A DNA stretch of 64,000 bases from Pseudoduganella guangdongensis (GCF_009857475.1 NZ_WWCJ01000005.1:186001-250000); one strand, 5' to 3'; shown: positions 42,773 to 52,024, counted from the stretch's first letter. Notes: generated by a model from the letters alone, not told the origin. Numbers and translations are program-made.

Positions 42773-44149
42773 ATGGCCAAGGCAAAGACGAATTACACCT
42801 GCAGCGAGTGCGGCGGCACCAGCAGCAAGTGGACCGGCCAGTGTGCATCCTGCCAGCAGTGGAACACCATGGTGGAAACCGTGATCGAAGCTGCCGGCGG
42901 CAACCGTTTCTCGCAAGCGCAGCACCAATCGCTGGCGCAGACCGCGCCCGTGCTGTCGCTGCAGGATATCGAAGCGCTGGACGTGCCGCGTTTCGGCACC
43001 GGCATCGAGGAGTTCGACCGGGTGCTGGGCGGCGGCCTGGTGGCGGGCGGCGTGGTGCTGATCGGCGGCGACCCCGGCATCGGCAAATCGACCCTGCTGC
43101 TGCAAGCGCTGGCCAATATGTCCAAGGTCAAGAGCGTGCTGTATGTCAGCGGCGAGGAATCCGGTGCCCAGATCGCGCTGCGCGCCAAGCGCCTGGCGGT
43201 GGATGCCAAGGACCTTAAGCTGCAGGCTGAAATCCAGCTGGAGAAAATCCTCGGCACCCTGGCCGACCTCAAGCCGCAAGTGGCGGTGATCGACTCGATC
43301 CAGACTCTGTACTCCGATGCGCTGGCATCGGCGCCCGGCTCGGTGGCCCAGGTGCGCGAATGCGCGGCGCAACTGACCCGGGTCGCCAAGACCAGCGGCA
43401 CCACCATCATCCTGGTTGGCCACGTGACGAAAGAGGGCGCGCTGGCCGGCCCGCGCGTGCTGGAACACATCGTCGATTGCGTGCTGTACTTCGAGGGCGA
43501 CAACCACTCCAGCTTCCGCCTGGTACGCGCCATCAAGAACCGCTTTGGCGCAGTGAATGAGCTGGGCGTGTTCGCCATGACGGAGAAGGGCCTGAAAGGC
43601 GTCTCCAACCCGTCGGCCCTGTTCCTGTCCTCGCATGAGAACCAGGTGCCCGGTTCCTGCGTGATGGTGACGCAGGAAGGCACGCGCCCCCTGCTGGTGG
43701 AAGTGCAGGCCCTGGTCGACACCAGCCACCTGCCCAATGCGCGCCGCCTGTCCGTGGGCCTGGAGCAGAATCGCCTGGCCATGCTGCTGGCCGTTCTGCA
43801 CCGGCATGCCGGCATTGCCGCTTTCGACCAGGACGTTTTCATCAACGCCGTGGGTGGCGTAAAGATCACGGAACCGGCCGCCGACCTCGCAGTCTTGATG
43901 GCGATCAACTCTTCGATGCGTAACAAGGCACTGCCGAACGGATTCGTGGTATTTGGTGAAGTGGGCCTGGCGGGAGAAATCCGGCCCGCGCCGCGCGGCC
44001 AGGAGCGCCTGCGCGAAGCGGCCAAGCTGGGCTTCTCGATTGCGATGATTCCGAAGGCGAATGCACCGAAACAAGCGATCGAGGGCATGACCATTATTCC
44101 GGTGGAACGCATCGATGATGCCTTTAACCGGCTGAGAGAGCTTCAGTAA
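42773..44149 (+). CDS. radA: DNA repair protein RadA
   Basis: 458 residues; a branch-migration helicase in recombination. Order: C4 zinc finger (CSECGGTSSKWTGQCASC, residues 9-26), RecA-like ATPase with Walker A GGDPGIGKSTLL, Walker B VAVIDSIQT, the RadA-specific KNRFG motif, and a Lon-like C-terminal domain (about 290-458). The start 2 bases after alr is chosen because it begins the zinc-finger segment. Confidence 0.96.
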   Translation: MAKAKTNYTCSECGGTSSKWTGQCASCQQWNTMVETVIEAAGGNRFSQAQHQSLAQTAPVLSLQDIEALDVPRFGTGIEEFDRVLGGGLVAGGVVLIGGDPGIGKSTLLLQALANMSKVKSVLYVSGEESGAQIALRAKRLAVDAKDLKLQAEIQLEKILGTLADLKPQVAVIDSIQTLYSDALASAPGSVAQVRECAAQLTRVAKTSGTTIILVGHVTKEGALAGPRVLEHIVDCVLYFEGDNHSSFRLVRAIKNRFGAVNELGVFAMTEKGLKGVSNPSALFLSSHENQVPGSCVMVTQEGTRPLLVEVQALVDTSHLPNARRLSVGLEQNRLAMLLAVLHRHAGIAAFDQDVFINAVGGVKITEPAADLAVLMAINSSMRNKALPNGFVVFGEVGLAGEIRPAPRGQERLREAAKLGFSIAMIPKANAPKQAIEGMTIIPVERIDDAFNRLRELQ

Positions 44150-44220
44150 TATAGCAATTCCCTAAATATTGGCTACAATATCAAGCTCAATATCAACCAG
44201 TTCACATAACGGACAAGAAA

Positions 44221-44541
44221 TTGTTAGTAGATTCAAGGCAAGGCGCACGCAAGATCCTGCGTGTACGCGCGATGATTGTGATGGACGGCGGCGCGCCAAT
44301 TAATGCGCGCACTTTCGACCTGGGCCTGGCGGGCATTTCGCTGACCGCAGGCAATAAAGTCAATGTTGGTGGCACCGGCCAGATCGTGTTCGAGATGCTG
44401 GTCGATGGCAAGCCGCAAATCGTCAACACGCGCGGCAAGGTCAACAACTGCATTTTCTCAGGGGATGAGTTCAAGATTGGTTTCACCTTCCTCCCGCTCG
44501 ATAACGAAGCGGCAGGTGCAATTACCAAATTCATGCGCTAA
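44221..44541 (+). CDS. PilZ-domain protein (predicted c-di-GMP receptor)
   Basis: 106 residues, one PilZ domain. The c-di-GMP-binding RxxxR is RKILR at residues 10-14; the second motif reads DLGLAGISL where most have D/N-x-S-x-x-G, so Ser is replaced by Gly and binding is uncertain. The start is a TTG, needed because the first in-frame ATG would remove RxxxR. It is 9 bases before the fliD-like gene, suggesting a link between c-di-GMP and the flagellar cap protein. Confidence 0.8.
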   Translation: MLVDSRQGARKILRVRAMIVMDGGAPINARTFDLGLAGISLTAGNKVNVGGTGQIVFEMLVDGKPQIVNTRGKVNNCIFSGDEFKIGFTFLPLDNEAAGAITKFMR

Positions 44542-44550
44542 ACTTAACTT

Positions 44551-45861
44551 ATGAACTATGTGAGCGGCTTGCTAAGCAATATGTACGGTTCCTCGCTGGG
44601 CCTGGGTAATGCGGGTACGGCCGGCACACCTTCGTCCAGCGTGCTGGCGCGCGTAGAGCAAACCATGGCCGCCCAGCGCGGCGTGGCCGCCAAGCTGAAC
44701 GCCAACATCAACAGCAGCCAGGCACGCCTGTCTGGGCTGGGCCAGTTGCAGGCCGCGCTGTCGCAGTTCCAGGATGTTGCCGAGCGCCTGGCGGGCACCG
44801 GCCTCAGCACCCGGGCCAGCACCTCCAGCACCGGCGTGCTGGGTGTGGCCACCAATGGCAAGGCCGAACCGGGTTCACATACCGTTAAAGTCAGCCAGCT
44901 GGCGCAGCAGCAAATCCTCATCAGCCCGGAAGCGCAAACGCCGGACACCCCGCTCGGCACCGGCTCGCCCACCGTGATCCGCATTGGCAGCGGCGACAGC
45001 AGCAAGAGCATCACCATCGACAGCCGCAACAACACGCTGCAGGGCATCGCCGAGGCGCTGAAGAACGCCGGCTTCGACGCCAGCCTGGTGCGCTCCAGCA
45101 CCGGCACCTCGCTGCAATTGCGCAGCGCAAGCGGCGAAGCCTCCGCGCTCAAGATCAGCGTGGCCGGCGACGCCACCGTGCGCCAGCTATTCAACGGCAT
45201 GGAACAGACCCAGGCCGCGCAGGACGCGCTGCTGACCGTGAATGGCAAAGCCATCCGCAGCGCCGACAACAGCATTGAATCGGCCATTGCGGGCACCACC
45301 CTGAACCTGACCGGCAAAGGCGAAACCACCGTCACCATCGCCCGCGACAACGGCCAGATCGCCAAGAACGTCGAGTCCTTCGTAAGCGGCTTCAACGCCT
45401 TGCAGGACCGCCTTGGCGCCTTGCAGAAAGGCGCGCTGAAAGGCAACCAGGCCCTGACCCAGGTCAGCGCCCAGCTCGGCGACATGGTGCGCAATGCCGG
45501 CAGCAATAAAGAAACGCTGGCCAATGCCGGCATCAGCTTCGACGACAGCGGCCGCATCAAGCTGGACAAGGACAAGCTCACGGCAGCCATCGCCAATGAC
45601 GCGGAAGGCGTGGCCAAGCTGTTCACCAACGAAGGCCGCGGCCTGGCCGATGCCCTTGGCAAACGCCTGGAAGCGCTCGGCGGCGAACGCAGCGTGGTCT
45701 CGCGCGCGATGACGCAAGCCGACCGCGAAGTGGATACCCTGCAAGACCGCAAAGCCAAGATGGCGCAGGCACTGACGCTGCAAGCCCAGGCGCTGGTGCG
45801 CATGTATTCGCAGGAAGAGCAGGGCGGCGGCACCTCGTCGCTGCTCGATCTGCTGGCCTGA
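44551..45861 (+). CDS. fliD: Flagellar hook-associated protein 2 (FliD)-like protein
   Basis: 436 residues, no signal peptide, rich in Ala, Ser, Gln and low in aromatics. The FliD N-terminal pattern (SHTVKVSQLAQQQILIS), a middle with VSGFNALQDRLGALQ, and a C-terminal domain with AGISFDDSGRIKLDKDKL and a long terminal coiled helix (ADREVDTLQDRKAKMAQAL) match the filament cap protein. The first 90 residues differ from ordinary FliD, starting MNYVSGLLSNMYGSSLGLG. No other flagellar gene is nearby, so it may be a second or specialised FliD. Confidence 0.8.
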   Translation: MNYVSGLLSNMYGSSLGLGNAGTAGTPSSSVLARVEQTMAAQRGVAAKLNANINSSQARLSGLGQLQAALSQFQDVAERLAGTGLSTRASTSSTGVLGVATNGKAEPGSHTVKVSQLAQQQILISPEAQTPDTPLGTGSPTVIRIGSGDSSKSITIDSRNNTLQGIAEALKNAGFDASLVRSSTGTSLQLRSASGEASALKISVAGDATVRQLFNGMEQTQAAQDALLTVNGKAIRSADNSIESAIAGTTLNLTGKGETTVTIARDNGQIAKNVESFVSGFNALQDRLGALQKGALKGNQALTQVSAQLGDMVRNAGSNKETLANAGISFDDSGRIKLDKDKLTAAIANDAEGVAKLFTNEGRGLADALGKRLEALGGERSVVSRAMTQADREVDTLQDRKAKMAQALTLQAQALVRMYSQEEQGGGTSSLLDLLA

Positions 45862-45942
45862 TCATCGCCCCAAAAAACTGAAGGCTCCGGCGGCGCGACC
45901 CGAAGGTAACGCAGCGGAGCCTCGCCTCTGCAGAAGCGCTAG

Positions 45943-46059
45943 CTACTCGTGGTAGCGATCAACCAACTTATGATGTCCCCCGCGATATTCAGCAATGATC
46001 TCATACACAATCAAAGCGATCATGCAGCCGAATATGCCCATGGTGAACAGAGCCCACAT
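45943..46059 (-). CDS. Small membrane protein candidate (38 residues)
   Basis: ATG at 46059 to TAG at 45943. The protein has a single strong hydrophobic segment (WALFTMGIFGCMIALIVYEI) followed by a charged tail (AEYRGGHHKLVDRYHE), the layout of a small inner-membrane protein. A promoter-like TTGCAA, 17 bases, TAATTG lies upstream on the same strand. No good ribosome site precedes the ATG, and the frame stays open 13 codons further without a usual start, so the exact start is uncertain. Base composition is less GC-rich than the neighbours. No family is recognised. Confidence 0.45.
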   Translation of the reverse strand: MWALFTMGIFGCMIALIVYEIIAEYRGGHHKLVDRYHE

Positions 46060-46092
46060 ATCAAACCAGCCTGCGTTGCCGTAGGCCGCTCC

Positions 46093-46118
46093 CTAGAGTT
46101 GATACAATTAAACTCTAG
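46093..46118. promoter_or_regulatory. Inverted repeat upstream of the small ORF
   Basis: CTAGAGTT (46093-46100), ten bases, AACTCTAG (46111-46118): perfect 8-base arms, spanning the presumed -10 region of the small minus-strand ORF. It could be an operator. The region 45862-46184 between fliD and sixA otherwise holds only a GC-rich imperfect hairpin at 45882-45922. Confidence 0.45.
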
Positions 46119-46184
46119 CAGACAGACTTGCAATTACAAGCCCAACAGCAACAAGTATTCGGCAAACGAAGGAGTAGAAGGGGT

Positions 46185-46652
46185 TTATTTGGTCACGAGG
46201 TCGGGCTGCATCACCGCCTTCAGGTAGAAGCTGCTCGGGTCGTCCGCTTCGCGCTGCACGAACCACCAGACCGCGCCTTTTTTCATTTCCCAATCCCAGT
46301 CCTCGCCCGTCATCAGCAGGGCGGCGGCTTGGCCGAGGGTGGGCTGGTGGCCGACCACCAGCACCGCTTCCTTGGATGCCGGCCAGTTGGCGGCTTTCAA
46401 AATGTCGGCCGGGTCGGCGCCGGGCGCGAGGTCGGGGTGGATTTTGTATTTGCGGCCCAGGCCGCCCACGGTTTGCACCGTGCGGGTGGCGGGGCTGACC
46501 AGGATGCGGCAGTTTTCCGGCAAGACCGAGTCGAGCCACTGGCCCATGCGCCGCGCCTGCTTGTGGCCCTTGGGCGTCAGCGCGCGTTCCAGGTCGTCCA
46601 GGCCGGGCTGGCCTGGTTCAGCTTCTGCGTGGCGCCACAAGATCAGGTCCAT
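46185..46652 (-). CDS. sixA: Phosphohistidine phosphatase SixA
   Basis: 155 residues of the histidine phosphatase superfamily: LILWRHAEAEPGQPG at the N-terminus (RH catalytic His), LTPKGHKQARRMGQWL, LVSPATRTVQTV and VVGHQPTLGQAAALL with the second His. SixA removes phosphate from phosphohistidine in phosphotransfer proteins such as ArcB or PtsNtr. It lies 21 bases downstream of ppk on the same strand and may share its transcript. Confidence 0.92.
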   Translation of the reverse strand: MDLILWRHAEAEPGQPGLDDLERALTPKGHKQARRMGQWLDSVLPENCRILVSPATRTVQTVGGLGRKYKIHPDLAPGADPADILKAANWPASKEAVLVVGHQPTLGQAAALLMTGEDWDWEMKKGAVWWFVQREADDPSSFYLKAVMQPDLVTK

Positions 46653-46673
46653 GCTTCCTCCCTTGAGCTGGCT

Positions 46674-48758
46674 TCATTCCACCGGCATTGCGGCCGGGGT
46701 ACCAAGCGACTCCATCAGGTGTTGCTGGGCGCTGAAGGGCTTTTGCTTGCCGCGCGGTTTGCGGCGGTGGTACACCCCGTGGTCGTCCAGCTCCCATGCA
46801 TTGGAGTTGTCCTTCAGGTAAGGCGTCAAACCTTCCGCAACGACGCGCCGTTTCAGCGCGCGGTCGAGTACCGGGAACGCCACTTCAATGCGGCGCAGCA
46901 GGTTGCGGTTCATCCAGTCCGCGCTGGCCAGCATCACGTCGTGCGCCAGGTCGTTGCGGAAGTAATAGATGCGGCTATGTTCCAGGAAGCGGCCGATGAT
47001 AGAGCGCACGCGGATATTTTCGGACAGGCCCGGCACGCCAGGCTTGAGCATGCAGGCGCCGCGTACGATCAGGTCGATCTTCACGCCATCGCGCGAGGCG
47101 GCATACAGGGCGCGGATCACCGGTTCATCGGTTAGTGCATTGATTTTAGCGATAATCCGGCCCGGACGCCCGGCTTTTGCGATTTTTGCCTCGTTTTTGA
47201 TGGCTTTGATGATCTGGTCCTGCAAGGCGAAGGGCGCCAGCCACAGGTGGTGCATGCGCTGCGGCTTGGCCAGGCTGGTCAGGTGCATGAAGACTTCGTT
47301 GACGTCGCGCCCCAGCTCCGGTTGGCAGCTCAGGACGCCGAAGTCGGTGTAGAACTTGGTCGTGGTCGGGTGGTAGTTGCCGGTGCCAAGGTGGGCGTAA
47401 TAGGCCAGGCCGCCTTCTTCGCGGCGGATCACCAGGGCGATCTTGGCGTGGGTTTTCAGGCCGACCACGCCGTACACGACCTGGGCGCCGGCTTGCTCCA
47501 GCTTGTCGGCCCAGTTGATATTGGCTTCTTCGTCGAAGCGCGCCATCAGTTCCACCACCACCGTCACTTCCTTGCCGCTGCGGGCGGCGGCGATCAGGGC
47601 TTCCATCAGGTCGGAGTTCATGCCGGTGCGGTAGACGGTCTGCTTGATCGCCACCACGGCCGGGTCGAGCGCGGCGCTGCGGATGAAGTCGATGACGGTC
47701 TGGAAGCTCTGGAACGGGTGGTGCAGCAGGATGTCGTGCTTGCGGATGGTGGCGAAGATGTCGTTGTTGACGGTCTTGGCCAGCACGCCGGCGGTGAACG
47801 GCGGGAAGCGCAGCTCGGGGCGGCGCGCCTGCTCCACGATCTCGCCCAGGCGCACCATGTTGACGGGGCCGTCGACGCGGTACAGGCGGGTCTGGTCCAG
47901 GCCGAATTGGTCGAGCAGGAATTGCGACAGCTCGGGCGGGCAGTTCTTGGCCACCTCGATCCGCACCGAGCGGCCGTAGGCGCGGCCTTGCAGCTCGCCT
48001 TTCAGGGCCTGGCGCAGGTTTTTCACTTCATCCTCGTCCACCCACAGATCGGAATCGCGGGTGACCCGGAACTGGGAGTAGGCCAGCACGTCGCGCCCGG
48101 CGAACAGCTCGGCGATGTGGGCGTGGATGACGGAAGAGAGCAGGACGAAGGAAATGCCTTCCTCTTTCGACAGGTGGTCCGGCAGGCGGATCACGCGCGG
48201 CAGCACGCGCGGGGCCTTGACGATGGCGATGGCGGTGCCGCGGCCGAAGGCGTCCTTGCCGTTCAGGGCGACGATGAAATTGAGGCTCTTGTTAACTACT
48301 TGCGGGAACGGGTGGGCCGGATCCAGGCCGATTGGCGTCAGCAGGGGGCGTACATCGCGTTCGAAATAATCCTTGACCCAGGCGCGCTGGGCTTCGTTGC
48401 GCTGGCTGTGGCGCACGATATGGATGCCCTGGGCTTTCATTTCCGGCAACACGGCCGTGTTAAATATCTCGTACTGGCGTCTGACCAGTTCATGACATTC
48501 GTTGGAAACGCGTTCCAGGCTGGCGGCCAGGGCAGGGTGGTCGTCCAGGCCGCCGTCCAGGCTGGCGGCGGCCAGCAGGCTGGCGACGCGCACCTCGAAA
48601 AATTCGTCCAGGTTGCTGCTCATGATGCACAGGTAGCGCAGGCGCTCCAGCACCGGGATCGTCGGATCTTCGGCTTGCGCCATGACGCGGCGGTTGAACG
48701 CCAGCTGCGACAGCTCGCGGTCGAGGAATGAAACTTGGGACTTCGTCATGCTTGTCAT
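46674..48758 (-). CDS. ppk: Polyphosphate kinase 1
   Basis: 694 residues from the ATG at 48758 (another at 48749). Makes polyphosphate from ATP reversibly. PPK1 domains in order: N-terminal helical domain (FLDRELSQLAFNRRVMAQA), middle domain, and two phospholipase-D-like catalytic domains. YYAHLGTGNYHPTTTKFY holds the autophosphorylated His, with KQTVYRT and SADWMNRNLLRRIE supporting the site. Divergent from the pst-pho operon and with a Pho-box-like site upstream on its own strand, it should be induced by phosphate starvation. Neither start has a strong ribosome site, so the exact N-terminus is uncertain by three residues; the longer upstream extension is not family sequence. Confidence 0.95.
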   Translation of the reverse strand: MTSMTKSQVSFLDRELSQLAFNRRVMAQAEDPTIPVLERLRYLCIMSSNLDEFFEVRVASLLAAASLDGGLDDHPALAASLERVSNECHELVRRQYEIFNTAVLPEMKAQGIHIVRHSQRNEAQRAWVKDYFERDVRPLLTPIGLDPAHPFPQVVNKSLNFIVALNGKDAFGRGTAIAIVKAPRVLPRVIRLPDHLSKEEGISFVLLSSVIHAHIAELFAGRDVLAYSQFRVTRDSDLWVDEDEVKNLRQALKGELQGRAYGRSVRIEVAKNCPPELSQFLLDQFGLDQTRLYRVDGPVNMVRLGEIVEQARRPELRFPPFTAGVLAKTVNNDIFATIRKHDILLHHPFQSFQTVIDFIRSAALDPAVVAIKQTVYRTGMNSDLMEALIAAARSGKEVTVVVELMARFDEEANINWADKLEQAGAQVVYGVVGLKTHAKIALVIRREEGGLAYYAHLGTGNYHPTTTKFYTDFGVLSCQPELGRDVNEVFMHLTSLAKPQRMHHLWLAPFALQDQIIKAIKNEAKIAKAGRPGRIIAKINALTDEPVIRALYAASRDGVKIDLIVRGACMLKPGVPGLSENIRVRSIIGRFLEHSRIYYFRNDLAHDVMLASADWMNRNLLRRIEVAFPVLDRALKRRVVAEGLTPYLKDNSNAWELDDHGVYHRRKPRGKQKPFSAQQHLMESLGTPAAMPVE

Positions 48759-48800
48759 GTTAGCACTATTTTTAGGGATGTAATTAGTGTAGTTAGGAAA

Positions 48801-48818
48801 TATGACAAGTTTGTGACC
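48801..48818 (-). promoter_or_regulatory. Pho box upstream of ppk
   Basis: Read on the minus strand: GGTCACA, AACT, TGTCATA, two heptamers with the 4-base spacing of a PhoB site. TACACT (48791-48786) lies 9 bases further as a possible -10, followed by the ppk start. It agrees with the PhoB consensus at most positions; binding is inferred. Confidence 0.6.
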
Positions 48819-48841
48819 ATGGTTTAAACAATATTTTTGCA

Positions 48842-48874
48842 TGTCATAGAGCTGTAATATTGCCGTCATAGACT
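48842..48874 (+). promoter_or_regulatory. Pho box and -10 upstream of pstS
   Basis: TGTCATA (48842), TGTAATA (48853) and CGTCATA (48864) are three heptamers in the same orientation with 11-base period, as in tandem PhoB sites. TAGACT (48869-48874) fits a -10, overlapping the third repeat. PhoB normally replaces a -35, as seems to be the case here. Confidence 0.65.
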
Positions 48875-48916
48875 GCGGAGCATTCAAACCCCAACCCCCT
48901 AACAAGGACCTTTGAT

Positions 48917-49960
48917 ATGCGTATGAAACAGTTGTTGACCTCCTTCGTTGTTGGCGCATCTGCGGCAATGGCGTTCTCGACCGCTTCCGCAGCGGATATG
49001 ACCGGTGCAGGCGCAACTTTCCCTTATCCGATTTACGCCAAATGGGCTGAAGCCTACAAGGCGTCCACCGGCAACGGCCTGAACTACCAATCGGTAGGCT
49101 CCGGCGCCGGCATCAAGCAGATCAAAGCCAAGACCGTCGACTTCGGCGCGTCCGACATGCCGCTGAAAGCAGAGGAACTGGATGCGGACGGCCTGATGCA
49201 GTTCCCGGCCATCATGGGCGGTGTGGTGACCGTGGTGAACCTGGACGGTATCGCTCCTGGCCAGCTGAAGCTGACCGGCCAAGTGGTGGCCGACATCTAC
49301 CTGGGCAAGATCACCGAGTGGAACAACCCGGCCATCGCGGCCCTGAACCCGGGCGTGAAGCTGCCAGCGGCTGAAATCACCGTGGTGTACCGCGCTGACG
49401 GCTCCGGCACTTCCTTCCTGTTCACCGACTACCTGTCGAAAGTGAATCCTGAGTTCAAGACCAAGGTTGGTGCTGGCACCGCCCTGAAATGGCCAACCGG
49501 CGTGGGTGGCAAGGGTAACGACGGCGTTGCCGCCAACGTGCAGCGTATCAAGGGCGCGATTGGTTACGTGGAATGGGCTTACGCCAAGAAGAACAAAATC
49601 GCTCACACCCAGCTGAAAAACAAGGATGGCAACTTCATCCAGCCGGACGACGACAACTTCAAGGCCGCTGCTGCGAATGCAGAATGGACCAAGACCCCGG
49701 GCTTCGGCGTGGTGCTGACCGACCAGGCTGGCAAAACCTCCTGGCCTATCACCGGTGTGTCCTTCATCCTGATGCACAAAGCACAGGCTGACGCGAACAA
49801 AGGCAAGGAAGTGATCAAGTTCTTCGACTGGGCCTTCAAGAACGGTGATGCTGCCGCCACCGAACTGGACTATGTGCCGCTGCCAGATACCGTGGTCAAG
49901 CAAGTGCAATCGTCCTGGAAAGCCAACCTGAAGGATTCGTCCGGTAAGGCGCTGTACTAA
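48917..49960 (+). CDS. pstS: Phosphate ABC transporter substrate-binding protein
   Basis: 347 residues; periplasmic phosphate receptor. Signal peptide MKQLLTSFVVGASAAMAFST (about 3-26), then the PstS start ADMTGAGATFPYPIYAKW. Phosphate-site stretches YQSVGSGAGIKQI, DFGASDMPL and YRADGSGTSFLFTDYLS are all present. Its coding sequence has simple, highly biased codons, as for abundant proteins. It is first of pstSCAB-phoU-phoBR; a long palindrome follows before pstC. Confidence 0.97.
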   Translation: MRMKQLLTSFVVGASAAMAFSTASAADMTGAGATFPYPIYAKWAEAYKASTGNGLNYQSVGSGAGIKQIKAKTVDFGASDMPLKAEELDADGLMQFPAIMGGVVTVVNLDGIAPGQLKLTGQVVADIYLGKITEWNNPAIAALNPGVKLPAAEITVVYRADGSGTSFLFTDYLSKVNPEFKTKVGAGTALKWPTGVGGKGNDGVAANVQRIKGAIGYVEWAYAKKNKIAHTQLKNKDGNFIQPDDDNFKAAAANAEWTKTPGFGVVLTDQAGKTSWPITGVSFILMHKAQADANKGKEVIKFFDWAFKNGDAAATELDYVPLPDTVVKQVQSSWKANLKDSSGKALY

Positions 49961-49978
49961 TTGTCCCTTTACCCCGGG

Positions 49979-50061
49979 AAACCAGGGTCAGACCCAAGGG
50001 TCTGACCCTTCCACCGCAAGTGGCGCTGACAGGGTCTGACCCTTGGGTCAGACCCTGGTTT
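49979..50061. repeat. 83-base palindrome (family A) between pstS and pstC
   Basis: Thirty-one-base arms (AAACCAGGGTCAGACCCAAG... and complement) flank a 21-base centre with a small CCAC-CGCAA-GTGG hairpin. Each arm is itself built of GGGTCAGACCC and GGGTCTGACCC units. The gap pstS-pstC is 178 bases, unusually long for this operon, and nearly half of it is this repeat. Confidence 0.95.
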
Positions 50062-50138
50062 ACCGGGTTTAGAAAAGGGAGTTGAGCGGGGCGCCTTGAA
50101 CGCAGGGCGCCCCGGTTAGCTAAACCAAAATACAAATC

Positions 50139-51158
50139 ATGAGTGCAGAAATCACCTCACCAGCCACCCTTCAGTTAGCGGAACCAGCCTCCACGAGTGC
50201 TTCCGTCGCTGCCATGCAGTCCGTCGTGCGCCGCCAGCGCATCCAGGACTGGTTCTTCCACAAGATCACGATGGTATTTGCGCTGACCGTACTGTTTGTA
50301 CTGGTCGGCATTATCATTTCCCTGATCAACGGTGCCCTGCCTGCTTTGCAGGAGTTCGGCCCGAGCTTCATCACCACCGTCGAATGGGACCCGGTCAACG
50401 ACAAGTACGGCGCCGCCATTGCCATCGTCGGCACCCTGGCCAGCGCCGGTATCGCGCTGCTGATCGCCTTCCCGGTCAGCTTCGGCATCGCCCTGTTCCT
50501 GACCGAAGTGTGTCCGGTCTGGCTGCGCCGCCCGCTGGGCACCGCCGTTGAATTGCTGGCCGGCGTGCCGTCCATCATTTACGGCATGTGGGGCGTGTTC
50601 GTGTTCGCACCGATGTTCAGCGAATATGTGCAACCGCTGCTGAAATCGACCTTCGGCGCCTTGCCGTGGATCGGCGTGCTGTTCAAGGGCCCGACCATGG
50701 GCATCGGCATCCTGACCGCCGGCATGATCCTGGCCGTGATGATCATCCCGTTCATTGCCTCCGTCATGCGCGACGTGTTCGAGATCGTGCCGGCCGTGTT
50801 GAAAGAATCCGCCTACGGCCTCGGTTGCACCCGTTGGGAAGTGGTGCGCAAGGTCGTGCTGCCTTACACCAAGACTGGTGTGGTGGGCGGCGTCATGCTG
50901 GGCCTGGGCCGCGCCCTGGGCGAAACCATGGCAGTGACCTTCGTGATCGGTAACGCCAACAAGCTGCCGACATCGCTGTTCTCGCCAGGTAACTCGATCG
51001 CCTCGACCCTGGCCAACGAGTTTGCCGAAGCGTCGACCAAGCTGCACGTATCCTCGCTGTTCGCACTCGGCCTGATCCTGTTTGTAATCACCCTGATTGT
51101 CCTGTCCGCCGCCAAGCTGATGTTGATGGGCCTGTCGCGCAAGGAGGGCGTGAAATGA
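50139..51158 (+). CDS. pstC: Phosphate ABC transporter permease PstC
   Basis: 339 residues with six membrane segments starting at about 42 ([20 protein letters not shown]) and the permease loop EYAYGLG-like segment [20 protein letters not shown], which contacts the ATPase. An [15 protein letters not shown] segment follows. Overlaps pstA by 4 bases. Confidence 0.96.
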   Translation: MSAEITSPATLQLAEPASTSASVAAMQSVVRRQRIQDWFFHKITMVFALTVLFVLVGIIISLINGALPALQEFGPSFITTVEWDPVNDKYGAAIAIVGTLASAGIALLIAFPVSFGIALFLTEVCPVWLRRPLGTAVELLAGVPSIIYGMWGVFVFAPMFSEYVQPLLKSTFGALPWIGVLFKGPTMGIGILTAGMILAVMIIPFIASVMRDVFEIVPAVLKESAYGLGCTRWEVVRKVVLPYTKTGVVGGVMLGLGRALGETMAVTFVIGNANKLPTSLFSPGNSIASTLANEFAEASTKLHVSSLFALGLILFVITLIVLSAAKLMLMGLSRKEGVK

Positions 51159-52012
51159 TGCAAGTTAAGAACCCTGTCTACCGTCGCCGCTTGCTGACAC
51201 ACCGCGTTGGCATGTTCTTGTCCGTGGCGGCCATGTCGCTCGGCCTGATTGCACTGCTGTGGATTCTGGCCACGCTGCTGATTAACGGCTTCTCGGCCCT
51301 GAGCGTGCATATGTTCACGGCTGATACGCCGGCGCCGTCCACCGAGGGCGGCGGCCTGCGCAATGCCATCGTCGGCTCGCTGATGATGGTTGGCCTGTCG
51401 ACCGCCGTCTCGACCCCGGTCGGCATCCTGGCCGGCATTTACCTGGCCGAGTACGGCGAAGAGAACAAGATCGCCCAGCTGACCCGCTTCGTGACCGACA
51501 TCATGCTGTCCGCGCCGTCGATCGTGATCGGCCTGTTCGTGTACGCCATGTACGTGGCCAATGTGAAGCACTTCTCCGGCTTCGCCGGTTCCATCGCGCT
51601 GTCGCTGATCGCTATCCCGGTAGTGGTGCGCACCACCGACAATATGCTCAAGCTGGTGCCGAACTCCTTGCTGGAAGCGGCATACGCCCTGGGCGCGCCG
51701 CGCTGGAAGGTCTCGATGATGGTGCGCCTGCGCGCCGTCAAGGCCGGCGTGATGACCGGCGTGCTTCTGGCCGTGGCCCGCGTTTCCGGTGAAACCGCGC
51801 CGCTGCTGTTCACCGCGTTGAACAACCAGTTCTTCAGCACCGACATGAACCAGCCGCTGTCCAACCTGCCGGTAGTGATCTACCTGTATGCGATGAGCCC
51901 ATACGACAACTGGCGCGAACTGGCCTGGGGCGGCGCACTGCTGGTGACCTTCAGCGTCCTGGCACTGAATATCCTGTCGCGCACCGTGTTTGCACAAAAA
52001 GCACCAAAATAA
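51155..52012 (+). CDS. pstA: Phosphate ABC transporter permease PstA
   Basis: 285 residues, six membrane segments (first at about 20-45), with the coupling motif [19 protein letters not shown] and [15 protein letters not shown]. Pairs with PstC to form the channel. The ATG lies within the end of pstC; pstB begins 12 bases after its stop. Confidence 0.96.
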   Translation: MMQVKNPVYRRRLLTHRVGMFLSVAAMSLGLIALLWILATLLINGFSALSVHMFTADTPAPSTEGGGLRNAIVGSLMMVGLSTAVSTPVGILAGIYLAEYGEENKIAQLTRFVTDIMLSAPSIVIGLFVYAMYVANVKHFSGFAGSIALSLIAIPVVVRTTDNMLKLVPNSLLEAAYALGAPRWKVSMMVRLRAVKAGVMTGVLLAVARVSGETAPLLFTALNNQFFSTDMNQPLSNLPVVIYLYAMSPYDNWRELAWGGALLVTFSVLALNILSRTVFAQKAPK

Positions 52013-52024
52013 CGAGTACAGATC

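Noticed and set aside
45949..46227. A 92-codon plus-strand frame between fliD and sixA
   Set aside because: Its translation has no hydrophobic or domain pattern, and it lies opposite the better small membrane protein candidate and runs into sixA.
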